Shown here one piece after another: positions 26,691 to 37,314 of a stretch of 43,433 nt of DNA; position 1 is the stretch's first letter, and the number at the start of each line of letters is the position of its first letter. The notes under the pieces were generated by a model. That model worked only from the letters and a program-made list of their open reading frames with translations, searched no databases and was not told the DNA's origin. The DNA is taken from NCBI GenBank assembly GCA_034687125.1, contig JAQGBZ010000476.1, forward strand, positions 1 to 43,433. Direction: 5' to 3'. The DNA comes from Neelides folsomi (lineage: Eukaryota; Arthropoda; Collembola; Neelipleona; Neelidae). A program made the translations under genes and the position numbers.

Positions 26691-29050
26691 ATGAATGAAT
26701 GGAGTCATATGCAGTGGATGAACCCACCAGGTCGAAATAAAGTATGGTTAAAGAGAGGTCGGATGGGGATCAGTGAGATGTCTTCATTCGAAGAGGCAAT
26801 TGGCGGCGGAGGGAAGTCAACAAAGGAAAACGAGGGAACTCAAGACGTCAACAAGGGAAAGAGAAGGCGGGAGAAGTTAGCGGGAGAGGAACAAGAGGAA
26901 AGAACAAGAAGTGTTTTAACTTGGACTAACAAGGAAAACGACTCGGCCTCGCGCCCCCTTCGACGATCATCGTTAATTCCAATTAGAATTAAGAAAACAA
27001 CGACAACTATCAACATCAATATGATCAACGATAAGGTATTAATAAATACAATAAACATAAAACAATTATTTTAATACATAACTAATTAATAAACAATATT
27101 ATGCAAAATTATAATTGTCACAATTGTCACAATTAAAACTAAAATTTAGAAATAAGTAAACTTAATTATATTTAAAGTTAATATAATTACTTTGCTTTTT
27201 ACTGGAGTTTTAATTAATTGATTTAAATATAATTAAAAGGAAAATTTGCAAGAGAGAATAGAACCAGTCGTGAAAGACGATGTCGGAAATGGTCAAATTC
27301 CCCTTCAAATCTTCCCGAGTTCGCGAACGCAGATGAACTTTCTCAATTGGATCTCGTACGGAAGGATATTTAAGAAATCTCCCGTTCCTATCTCAAAAGT
27401 CATTGAAGAAACGTTTGTTCTGATCGTATGCCCAATAGACAATAAGAGCTAAAACCATTTTAATTTCAGTTTTGTAACAATTTTTTAATTTAATTTAACC
27501 AAAATTGAATAAAATTCTTATGTTCTTTACAGAAAACATCTCAAGATATTTTTAATCCCGATAAACGTGAGATGTTCAATCGAGAATTGGAGGGAGAAGT
27601 TGGAGTCATCACTGGCCCCATTGAAGACTACAGAGAAGATCTTCTCAAAAATGCCCTCAAGAAAGAGAAAAAATACAAACTCAACAATTTGTTCAATATG
27701 GTACTTAAATATGGAAAAAATTATTACAAAATAGTTATAAAACAGCAACGATTAAAGATTTTATTATTATATAAAAGTTATAAAGCACATCAAATGAAAA
27801 GAAAACATTAATTTGGTACATTTTGTGATTTTGTGGTTTTTCTCTTAAAAAAGTTAATTTTTTAGGAAATTAACGAAAAGTGGCGGAGTGAAATAACGGA
27901 TTGGATCAAGCGGTCAATTGAGAAGATCTACGGAGTTGCGACGAATGAGGAGACCGTACATTTGGCCATTTATATATTTGACGCGTTCCTTGAGAAGCAA
28001 CGGTTGATTTCAAAGCGAATGTATTTGCTTTTAGGAGTCACATGTGTTTTCATTGCTGCAAAAAAGGTATGAAATTTTTAGCCATTATTATACATGTTGC
28101 AAATTCATTCACTACCCAATATAATTTAAGAGTCAAGAAACAAGATACGAAAATATATAGATCTTTAATAATTTTTATCTAAATTAATTTTATTTTAACT
28201 ATTAGGAAGAAGTGCACAACATACACCCTTCCCTATTGCTAAATTTTGCAAAGCACAAATGTCGGGAAGAGCAACTCATAGCAATGGAAAGACTCGTCCT
28301 CAAAAAATTAAGGTAAATAACCGGAAATAATTAAAACAATTATCCAATTTATTTCATTGTTCTTTTATTCAATTTAGATACGAAATTACGCCAGTTACTC
28401 CGATCTTCTTTCTTCAATTTTCCCTTTCTCTTCTTGTCTTCCCAAACAAAACCATTAAAGAGTAATAATTAAAAAAATTGAGATTTTATTCTATTAATAA
28501 TACTAATTGAAATGGTTAAGTTAATTGTTTATTAAATTAATAATTGTAATTAAGTTTCTCTTTCTTGTATTTCCTCTAGCCTTGTTGTAAAATTATCAGA
28601 AGAATTGCTGAGGCGAAGTTTAAATGAACTTTGGCTTTCTTCTCTTCCTCCCTCTCTCAAAGCTTCCGCTGCTCTCGAAATCGCTATTGAATACGTTATG
28701 TATTTTTACCGTCAAGCTACGTGAGTTTTCAATTTAAAATTTAATTAACACACAAATGCCCAATTCACTCCAATAAGTATGGTACAATAATTATAACTAA
28801 ATAAATTAATTTTTATAGGATCAGAGTTGAACTTTCCAAAGATAGTAAGCGTTTCTGTTTAAATACCAATGCAGTTCTTCGTTGTTTCACCGTTTTCAAG
28901 AATTTGATGAGCATTTTGTGCAATGTAACTCCTCCAACTCCTTTCGTCCAACGCCAAGTGATCGAGAGGGATGTGATCGAAAAAAGACAAAGAGTTTACA
29001 CAAGGCCAATGGCTCTCATCACAAATGCAGCTTTTCCAAAGTGGCATTAG
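26691..29050 (+). CDS. A/B-type cyclin
   Basis: Regulatory subunit of a cell-cycle CDK. Exons: 26691-27035, 27240-27425, 27533-27700, 27866-28066, 28206-28312, 28378-28461, 28580-28720, 28819-29050; 487 residues from the first ATG (26778 is another candidate). The N-terminal tail has a KEN box (TNKENDS) and an RxxL destruction-box candidate (RRSSLIP), both APC/C degrons of mitotic cyclins. The first cyclin fold carries WRSEITDWI, LAIYIFDAFLEKQ, LLLGVTCVFIAAKKEEVH and MERLVLKKLRYEITPVTPI, which align with the cyclin box. The second fold is more divergent (LSEELLRRSLNEL, AALEIAIEYV). The hydrophobic-patch helix reads WRSEITDWI, so the MRAIL sequence is not conserved. Could be cyclin A, B, B3 or a divergent relative. 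Confidence 0.82.
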
Positions 29051-29740
29051 AAATCGAATGTCAACAATCTAGTCAATCCTATATTTATAGAACTCAAGAA
29101 TATAAATTCTTAAGTTATAGCTCATTTTTCTCATTTGTAAAATATCCATATTGTTATTATTTACTTGATTTCGTTGATATCACATAATTTACTTAAAGTC
29201 CTGAAGGATTTGAGAATGTTGGTACAACATACAGGTGCAGGCTTAAAGAATTAAAACTCGAATAAATTTATTTTTTGTGCTTACTCAACTTATTCAAATA
29301 ATAGTTACCATTATTCTATAACTAATTTTTGTGCTATGAATAATTAATATTGATTTAAATTGATAATACTATAAGTCTATTGGGAAACATTCTTCGTCTA
29401 CTATTGATCTAAAATAATATTTTATCGTTGAATGCTCTTTTTATTTTGTAATTTAAATTTTATAACTGTTGTAATTGTAACCCTTTATCTTGTAATTCTG
29501 TGAATATTTATTAATGTAAAAACGATAATGAAAATGAATTTTGTTGAATCTAAATAAAAATCAATATGATGAACTTGCAATCACTTCTTTGCATATGCAT
29601 TATGTATAATATCTGACAAACTGAGCATTATTTGTGTTTGACGCTATTTAATGATCACTTAATTTATTATAATTGGGAGGTTCCAACCAACGGCAATCCT
29701 CAACGGTCATCACAAGGAGCAAAAGAGGAAGCGAAAACTA
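29051..29740. other. Cyclin 3' UTR and flank of the transposon patch
   Basis: AT-rich, with two poly(A) hexamers and no credible gene. The right end (about 29680-29740) becomes GC-richer next to the FLYWCH element. Confidence 0.4.
29261..29266 (+). terminator. Candidate poly(A) signal of the cyclin gene
   Basis: AATAAA 210 nt past the cyclin stop; another lies at 29553-29558. Confidence 0.4.
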
Positions 29741-29748
29741 GTCGTTCC

Positions 29749-29865
29749 GATTACCGATCGATTGGGAATACGCGATTGGGAATATTTACTATTGGGAACC
29801 GACTATTAGGAATTCCACTTTTGGGAATTGAGACGATTAGGAATGTAATGATTGGGAATAATATT
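29749..29865 (+). repeat. Left inverted-repeat arm of the FLYWCH element
   Basis: Pairs with 30411-30511; contains six or more degenerate ATTGGGAAT units. Confidence 0.7.
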
Positions 29866-29920
29866 AAAAATAAAACATAAATTTAAAGTTATTAGAACGT
29901 GAAATTTAATGGGCATAATC

Positions 29921-30304
29921 TCATAAATTATAATAAACAGTATTATAAGTTAAAAATAACATTGACACTATAGGTTTGGGAGCAATTTCAGCGAGTATAA
30001 CACTAGGTTTGAAAATGTCTTCTTGGGCTTTTTGTTTAATATTTGATTTTACCCTTCGACTTTCAGTTTTAATTGTACTTGGAAGATGCGAATGTTCAGA
30101 AGATGCGATAATTTCATTCCCACGTGTTTGCACTTTTCCTCTACAAGACCTATCTGAACATCTCCAAAATACTTTTAATTGAGAACTGCGAAGAATTGTA
30201 TATAAAAATCCTTCATGTAATAAAAGTTTGTGGCCTCGCTCCGTTTTACTAATGTCTAAACTCTCCATTATGCACAACTTGTTTTGAGATAGAACCAAAT
30301 GCAA
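29921..30304 (-). CDS. FLYWCH zinc-finger protein inside the inverted-repeat element
   Basis: 127 residues from the ATG at 30304 (a second ATG lies at 30268). Residues about 21-73 form a FLYWCH-type finger: GHKLLLHEGFLYTIL, then FWRCSDRSCRGKVQT and SSEHSHLP, giving C-x4-C and H-x-H as zinc ligands. A Lys/Arg-rich segment follows (KTESRRVKSNIKQKA). Such fingers occur in Mutator-like transposases and in host DNA-binding proteins taken from them. The ORF is uninterrupted and lies wholly between the inverted repeats. It may be the remaining DNA-binding part of a transposase, or a captured gene; expression is unknown. Confidence 0.6.
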   Translation of the reverse strand: MHLVLSQNKLCIMESLDISKTERGHKLLLHEGFLYTILRSSQLKVFWRCSDRSCRGKVQTRGNEIIASSEHSHLPSTIKTESRRVKSNIKQKAQEDIFKPSVILAEIAPKPIVSMLFLTYNTVYYNL

Positions 30305-30410
30305 CTGTTATTGTTGTATTTAAATAGACAACAAAAAAGTATGTCATAAGTTATTTATATAATATTGTTTTTTAACCTTTAGACTGTAAGAATAATACTA
30401 CCTTTTCTTA

Positions 30411-30511
30411 GAATATTCCCAATAATCGTATTTCTAATTGTCTCAATTCCCAATAGTGGAATTCCGAATAATCGTATTCCGAATCGTGTATTCCCAATAG
30501 TGCGAACACCC
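30411..30511 (-). repeat. Right inverted-repeat arm of the FLYWCH element
   Basis: Reverse-complement partner of 29749-29865, about 80% alike by eye over the best 90 bases. Confidence 0.7.
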
Positions 30512-30552
30512 GTCGTTCCCATACCCCCAATGAACTTTCTAAATTATGTTTA

Positions 30553-31435
30553 TTAAATTATCCTCTGCATCCTCCATTCCCAAGGAGTGTCATTTAATTC
30601 AAACTTTTCCGATTCGAGAAGTTGTTCGAATGTCTTTTTGTTCAAACAAGTTATAGGGTCAATCTGAACTCAGTTTCAAGAGATGAGGAGGATCGGCGAA
30701 CACATGAACTCTTCTTTGTACATCATATGGATTCTCAAATGAGGTGCAATTTTGAGCACGATTTTTCCACAAGCTCCTGTTTTCTCCTCCTAGATCACTG
30801 GTCATCGAGTATACTAAATATCCAGCTTGTTCAACTGCAATAATGATTTTAAAAACTAATTCCTTGGTCATCGGCGTGTCAAAGTTATAAAAAATTGGTT
30901 GCTTCCATTTGCTGAATAACCCTCTTATCATTGCAACTTGAGCTTTATGATACTTGAACACAGTCTTCGTAGTAGGATCCAGGACTGCTCTTGAGTCGAC
31001 CCTCATCTTATCAAAAGTCAGCGAGCAAATTTTCTCTTTGGGTTCCAAATTATTTGAATCTTCTTTTAGAATACCCAAGACTTTTGTTAAAATTCCTCGA
31101 TAACATCCGAACCGGCGCATCCAATTTTGTTCCGTGTTCTCAATGTCGGAAAGTCCTCTCATTGGAAAAATTGTAGGAATTGCACCTTCTTTTAATTTTC
31201 TGACTGTTTTTTGTCCAAGTAATTCATTAACAAAGTCACGCTTAAAATCCGATTCCAAAAAGTGATCCGAGCAAATTCTTGCGTTCTTCAATTTAAGTTT
31301 GGAACTCATTTTGCATTTGATAAGCCAATCATTCAATTCAATTTTTTCTTCACTTGGAAAACGATGGTAGGATAATCCATTCTCACAATTTTTATTATTA
31401 CAATCAAATACAGCACATCTAAACAATCTAAACAT
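30553..31435 (-). pseudogene. Broken THAP/P-element-type transposase (THAP9-like)
   Basis: The ATG at 31435 opens 258 codons. The N-terminus is a THAP C2CH finger: C7, C12, C55 and H58, with W37 and the closing GAIPTIFP. Then comes the start of the RNase H-like transposase domain (SRAVLDPTTKTVFKYHKAQ, MIRGLFSKWKQPIFYNFDT, EQAGYLVYSMTSDLGGEN and FADPPHLLKL), as in P-element and THAP9 proteins. The frame ends at TGA (30659). A related stretch goes on in the +1 frame (KTFEQLLESEKFELNDTP) to a TAA at 30553, so the copy has a frameshift or small deletion, and the rest of the catalytic domain is missing. The inverted-repeat element sits 33 bp further on. Truncation makes it inactive as a transposase, though the THAP part could still be made. 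Confidence 0.8.
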
Positions 31436-31923
31436 GTTGGTTTAATTTTGAGTTGAGTTGAGTGCAAACAGTTTAATAATGTAACGAGGAGATTTATAAG
31501 ACTAACGTTTATAAAGAGACAATGGGCAAGGTCGATAAGGCAGAATCCGAAAATGGCGATTGATCCAAGGAGCGTGATGAATTTTAACTGTAGAGCTTTA
31601 TCACAGGTCCAACCTCATTTTATCCAATTTATATCCAATTTATCCGGTTAATAAGGCAGTTGAAGTCAATGATTAAACGGCGTGAATGAAAAATAAGGAA
31701 AACTGTGAAAGTGAAAGGTTTATGAAAAAGTGAAAATTTTCCAATGACGTCACAAGCTAAATTTCTCCGTTTCTAGGGGGCATTTCCACCCCTTGCTCAA
31801 TTCCATTCCGTTCATTTTTAAATTTATAGATTTATTTTCAAAATTATTGTAATTATTTTAGTTTTTTCATAGGAGCCTCCTCAATTAAAACTTAAAACAC
31901 TTTCGGTTTGCATATTTTATAAA
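31436..31923. other. Spacer between transposase relic and the C2HC gene
   Basis: 488 bp; presumably the right flank of the P-type relic plus the promoter of the next gene. I looked for inverted terminal repeats pairing with the relic and found none I could support. Confidence 0.4.
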
Positions 31924-33533
31924 ATGTTGAGAAACGAAGACATGGTTTGTTAAATATTAAAAAATGGTGTCATTCTTTACATTGCACTCATTCAATTAGC
32001 GGTTAATAATTAACTCATGATTCATTATTTATAAAGCAAATGATAAAAAGTTTATTTTATATAATTTATATAAGGCCGGACAAGCTAGGGGTTCAGACAC
32101 TGATGATCAACGTTCTAGACGAATATCATTAAAACATGAATATGCCGATTACATTGACGGCGAATGGAGGATTTCGGCCAAGAGGAATCTCTCAAGAACT
32201 TTTTCTTCTATGGAATGCCAAAGGATGGTCGATCGTGAAGAGGAGTTTGAGAAATACAGACGAAGAACTACAGGACGAGCATTGTCAACTGACAGTGGCG
32301 TTGGTCCTAACCAGAAAACAGAAGATAAATCAGATCAAGGGAGTATGAAATATAGCGGAGACAGCAGCGGACGATTGGTTGAAGTGACCGTTGTCGTTAG
32401 AAGGTTAAATAAAATAGAAATTCTCCCAATTAACAATTTCATAAAAATTAGTTAAATAGAGTTAATTTCGATACAATGACGATTTTAATGATTTTATACT
32501 GATTTTAGGAAAGACGAAGAAGGGAATTTGCCAGTTATTGATGAGATTCTGAATAAAAATCAAATTGCCGATCAAACAGCTTTGGTCATAATCGACGAAG
32601 TTAAATTGACCCATTCTTCTCCGAATCCCTATTTCGCTGTACATGACTCTTACCTCACTAGCCAAACGAAAGCTCCGAAGAATCTCGACGAGGCTTTTCC
32701 TCTTAAGATCATGACAAGTAGTCAAGAGTCACTTTCTACTCAACCTTCAAAAGACGTTCATGTGACTTGTTTCATCTGCGGGAAGTCCGTCCCAGGGAAG
32801 CAGCTAAAAGACCACGAAGAAAAATGCAAAGCTGTAATGTTCACAAAACTCATTACACCGTTTAACCAGCCTTTAACCTAACATTATATAATTTAACTTC
32901 TTTACTCTATTAAGAAATTGGACGCTCGTAATGATTGGGAAAGAAGCTCCGTTATTATCCATCCACCTCCAAAACCTCGAGGTTCCATCACATTAGAAGA
33001 ATGGAATAAATTCGCATTGGAAGCCTCAAGGGTAATTAATCTCACTCACAATCAGCTAATTGAATTTATTAAAATTTGAATTATTAATTTAAAATTATTT
33101 AAAATTGTTAATTTTTATTAAATAGCAATTTCGAGTAACTTGCTCATTCTGTGGCGAATCCTATCTCCCCGATAATCCAGAAGAAACATCAGCTCATTCT
33201 GCCCTTTGTCAACCCATCCGCCCATTTGCTCCAATTGAGTATTCTGATGACTACGAAGAAAACACTCATCCTTTCCGTCTCACCATTCGTCTGGCAGATG
33301 AGTCTATGGGCAAAGTGACCCCAACAGCAGAAGAACTCCAAAAGCTCAAATATCCTCAGAGAGTCACAGCAGACCGAGTGGATGAATTTTCTCGTCCGCT
33401 CATGAGGCAAAAGCCATTCATGAAAAAGGAAGATCGAATGAAGAAGAAAAAGAAGAGCAATTTGGGTCGGGGGATCGAAAAAATAGGAAAAGGATCAAAA
33501 CCGGAACTCGAAGGTCGAAGGAAATGTGTTTGA
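31924..33533 (+). CDS. Uncharacterised protein with two C2HC-type zinc fingers
   Basis: Exons: 31924-31944, 32075-32403, 32509-32833, 32915-33031, 33126-33533; 399 residues, all phases agree. The first exon encodes seven residues (MLRNEDM); a start at 31942 would also work. The N-terminal third is charged and Ser-rich without a known domain. Two C2HC-like fingers lie near residue 202 (VTCFICGKSVPGKQLKDHEE then KC) and residue 268 (VTCSFCGESYLPDN, then H and C), similar to the zf-C2HC_2 type. The C-terminus is Lys-rich (MKKEDRMKKKKKS) and may be a nuclear signal. I do not recognise an orthologue. It converges on ALG8. Confidence 0.75.
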
Positions 33534-34066
33534 AAGTGAAAAAAGTTGTGATTGAAGAACTAGCGTCTCCGGCAATAAGCGTCATCGATGATTAAAAAAT
33601 TATTTATCAAAATTATGTTAACAACTTTATAGTTGATTAACTTTGACTTTATATTGTTTATTTAGAAAACAAATCAGGATTTTTTTACATTAAAATTTAC
33701 AATTGATAAATCTATACTTCACAATTTACCTTATTGATTGTCACAAGTCTCTCATCATTTTGATACATTAATTTAATTATAACTTAATTATATTATTAAA
33801 CTTAAAAGTATTGTTGGTCATTGGGTCTGTAGATTAAATCCAATTATACATAATTAATTTAACTAACTAAAAATAAGAGATTGGTTGAAAAGAAAGTAAT
33901 TTATATAAGATATGTTCTGTAAATACAAATTTTTAAGTGAAAGTTTAAATCGTTAAATATTGACTCTTGACAAACTAACATGTATAAGTAACAATAATTT
34001 GTACGCGTCACAATTTACATAAAAATAAGAAAAATAATGTTAATTAGAAAAGCATAAGAAAATAAT
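33534..34066. other. Convergent 3' spacer between the C2HC gene and ALG8
   Basis: 533 bp, strongly AT-rich; both 3' UTRs should lie here. No gene seen. Confidence 0.45.
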
Positions 34067-36367
34067 CTAATTTCGTTTCAGTCGAGATCCATTAGAGCTT
34101 TTACCAAATGAAGATTTTGCAAGTGCACCACGTTCATTACTCATATAAAAAGAATAATAAAATTGGCAATAAGTCGCAGCAACTCCAAGGAATGAAAACA
34201 CGGAAACAATTATGAGAGGAAGAAAAGGGAATTTTGAAAACAACAAATGGCCAAAAATGTCAACAAAGGCTACTGGAAGACAAAGAACCAAATATCCCAA
34301 ATCAATACGGCTTAAATTCATCTTAAAAGAAAAAACTGTTAATGAACTGAGAATGGTAAATGCAGCTACGAGGACTTTCAAGCCCGAATCAAATGGAGAA
34401 AACACAAGCGGGAAAAGGGAAAGGATCGATGATGCCGAGAGAAGAAGCCACAAACGAATTTCTGCTCCGGCAATGAGACCAAAAAGAAGAACCACATTGA
34501 GAATGGCCTTTTCGTGAACGTGGTAGCCGAACATGAAGGAAGTCCAAGCAGCAACTATGAGCCCATAAAGCAAATTCTTCTCACTCGGATCCCTCCAAAG
34601 TTTAGCAATCATCGGCTGAAATAAAAATATAATAATTATGAAGTTGAAATCAATTATTGAATATAATTTTTAATACTACAGATAATATTATATACTAAGA
34701 AATTTAAAAATTAAGTTTTCATTTAAATGTTTATAGTAATTTATTTAATTTACCATTAAAGCTACTACTGTGAGAAGAAGGCAAAACCAAGGTTCAATAT
34801 TTGGCATGATAGCAAATGAGGTTTTGCCAACAAGGCCGCTGGTAACGTTACTTCGTGGACCTCCAACAACTTAACCAAAAAACAGTATTTAAATAATTAT
34901 TCAATAAATTTGATTTTACATGCACAGTGAATGAAAGTAATTTTAATGAATTTTGGAATTTCATACTTGGACTAATAACGAGGTCGGCTGTGTTGTAAAT
35001 GGCCCAAACATTGGGAGCCCAATAAGCATGTGTGAGCCCTCGTTGAAAAGGAAAGAGACGTTGAAGGACTTGAGGAATGTGTTTGATGAATGGGAACCAA
35101 ATGGATCCAAACACGCCAATGGTGATTCCAAGGTAAATCAAGGAGTTCTTCAGAAATGAAGTAAGTGTTGCACCACGAGGTAAGATGTTTTGACGCAGAA
35201 GGAACATTCCTAAAGCTGGAGCCATGTAAATGAAAATGTGCTTCATGTTGAGGAGAAGAAGAAAGATTCCAAATCCGAGTTTATGATGATCCTAAACAAA
35301 AATAGAAATTATTTAAGTAATGAAGTAATTATTGTTTTGATATTGTTATAAGATAAGATATTGTTTTATTAATAATTGTGATTTTTAAATAAATAATTTA
35401 TAATCAAATAAATTGTTCATTAATATAAATTTTTTGAGTTACTCTATTCTCACCTTAAGTATGGCAGCAATAGAGAGGAAAAGGAGTCCGAATAAAATTC
35501 CATTGTATTGAAAATGAATGTGGTCCACGATGAACAAACCTCCATTAGTAAAAACAAGGAACAAAATTTTTTGATTTAAATGATCACTGCGAACCCATTT
35601 ATTCCAAATTTGGCTAGGAGGGAACATAGTGAAATTCGGAAGAGCTTCAGCGCACCTGGGATTGTTGTAAAAAATAGTTAATTTAATTATTTAGCACAAT
35701 TACATGAGGTCAGAGGATATTGTAAGAAAAATGGTAATAATAATGAAATGTATATTGTAAATTGTATATTATATTATACAACTCACAGATGGATTCCAAG
35801 AGCTAATAAAAGATCTGTGATTATAACGGAGCCCTTGAGGTAAAAAATTGTAGCATTCGATGAGTAATTTAAATTATTTAACTCGAGCATTTTTGGATCG
35901 AACAACTTGGCCAGTTGAGCTAAAATCCATTCAAAGTATGCAAACAGCGGCTAAAATAATAAATAAAGTCATCAGCGAAGGTAATTCAATAGTTCAATAT
36001 CATTAGATAGCATATTTTTATGTTATTTAAACCTAGTTAATAAATTAATGTAGCATAATCATTGCAAATTACAGGATAATCAAGAGTCCATTCAGATGTT
36101 TTTTCATAATACCACTTTTCCAAAGGCAAGGAATTCGTAATGGCCATCCAGTTACGATGAACTTCAAAATCCGTCGACCTACTATAGAATCAAGGACAAT
36201 TTTTATTTTAATTTTAAAAAATGGAAAAATAAAATGTTGATTGAATGAAAAAATTCTCACTATGTCCAAGAAATGAATGAAGCTTTGATCAAAGAAACCA
36301 ACACCACAATCATTCCAAAGGAATTTTCATATTCAAATGTAATCTTCAATTTATTTCTCTTTTCCAT
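34067..36367 (-). CDS. ALG8: ALG8, dolichyl-P-Glc alpha-1,3-glucosyltransferase
   Basis: Adds the second glucose to the lipid-linked oligosaccharide for N-glycosylation, in the ER membrane with the active site in the lumen. Exons in transcript order: 36261-36367, 36073-36181, 35787-35950, 35454-35655, 34967-35291, 34754-34869, 34067-34615; 523 residues, close to the usual length of about 526. Starting at the upstream in-frame ATG at 36460 would add 31 residues. Family motifs: [10 protein letters not shown] in the first luminal loop with the catalytic-type Asp, [49 protein letters not shown] and [11 protein letters not shown]. Many hydrophobic membrane segments are visible. The [11 protein letters not shown] block favours ALG8 over ALG6. 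Confidence 0.95.
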
Positions 36368-36704
36368 TTTTTGGTCCAAAAACTTCAGAGCTTCAAAATT
36401 AAATAAGCTATTAAATCCGAAACAAAATGAATAGTGTAAATAGACCCTAATAACGAACACGTATAAACGTAAAGTTGAAGAATTCGTGAATTTCTCTTCT
36501 TTTATATTATGTTTTTCTCTTTTATCCCACCAAAAATTTAAAATGAAAGTTCAAGAGTTCAAAAGCTCAAATTCAATAAATACAAAATTCGATCGAATCG
36601 AGTATCGAGATTCAAAAATCAAAATTCAATATTGTCAATATTATATTGAACAAAAATGAAAATGACATTTTCCCGCAAAATAATACAAATTTCCTTTATT
36701 TCAG
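36368..36704. promoter_or_regulatory. ALG8 upstream region
   Basis: Holds the presumed ALG8 promoter and leader on the minus strand. AT-rich; no clear core promoter motif was recognised. Confidence 0.4.
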
Positions 36705-37016
36705 ATCACGTTCCCGCTAGAGAGTGCGCAACTGTCAAAAGTTTCAACTGTGGAATATTCAAATGTTTTGAAGTGCCCCAAGCGGGAAGGTGAACGAGAA
36801 GCTTTAAGGAGGGAAATTAATTTAAAAATTTGAATTAACCGGGGTTGTGATTTGACCTTTGCGCAAGTGCATCCCTTCATCCCCAACAAGGAGGTGGACA
36901 AGGACTTGCTTGCATTGTTGCATTGCTATTTGCTCTCGTTGTTGGAAACGAAGAAGAAACTCAACAAGCGTCCAAAAACTTCAACCGAATCTCGGTCCAA
37001 ATATCGTCCAAGTTAA
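36705..37016 (+). CDS. Unidentified coding-like exon pair in the ALG8/PIAS spacer
   Basis: After a good acceptor (tttatttcag, ending 36704) comes an open frame reading TFPLESAQLSKVSTVEYSNV. A donor (GAAG then gtgaac, 36790) and an acceptor (gcgcaag, ending 36867) are in matching phase, and the next exon 36868-37016 reads HPFIPNKEVDKDLLALLHCY, then a Lys/Arg/Ser-rich tail and TAA. The segment is less AT-rich than its surroundings and amino-acid use looks coding. No upstream exon with a start codon was found before ALG8. It could be the 3' end of a small gene with a tiny first exon, the end of a gene whose intron spans ALG8, or a relic. I recognise no family. Confidence 0.35.
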
Positions 37017-37314
37017 TGGAACGTGCAACTCAATGTAAATTCACTATGTACATTCCAATTTCATATCTTTTTACTCCCTGTACGTCTTGGCGAATTCGTT
37101 AAAAACGTCCCTTTCACTTCACGCACTTCGATTTTAATTTATATTATAAATTATTTATAGACATAATTTACGTTAAACGTTTAAACAATTTTGGCTTCAT
37201 TTCAACTTCATTCTCGAAGCATGCATAAGCATTTTGTATAATTTTTTCTCTTACTATAATTTTGTAAATTATAGTCATTTAGAAAATATTAAAACTTGTC
37301 CTTTTACACTAAAA
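37017..37314. promoter_or_regulatory. PIAS upstream region
   Basis: About 300 bp of AT-rich DNA before the PIAS start codon; likely promoter and 5' UTR. No specific element assigned. Confidence 0.4.

Larger units (their letters stand above)
29749..30511 (-). mobile_element. Short DNA transposon with long inverted repeats and FLYWCH ORF
   Basis: Arms at about 29749-29865 and 30411-30511 are imperfect inverted repeats: ATTGGGAATACGCGATT on the left matches ATTGGGAATACACGATT on the reverse of the right, and GGAATTCCACTTTTGGGAAT matches GGAATTCCACTATTGGGAAT. Each arm is built of a degenerate subrepeat around ATTGGGAAT. The octamer GTCGTTCC flanks both sides in direct orientation (29741-29748 and 30512-30519), a candidate target duplication. 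Long arms and an 8-bp duplication suit Mutator-like elements, whose proteins often contain FLYWCH fingers. No transposase catalytic domain is present, so it is probably non-autonomous or internally deleted. Confidence 0.7.

Noticed and set aside
29632..29880. 82-codon plus-strand frame with repeated IGN/LGI
   Set aside because: It is the translation of the ATTGGGAAT subrepeats in the left transposon arm, not a gene.
36701..36901. 66-codon minus-strand frame upstream of ALG8
   Set aside because: Antisense to the exon pair called on the plus strand, where splice sites and phases agree; the minus frame has no matching splice sites.
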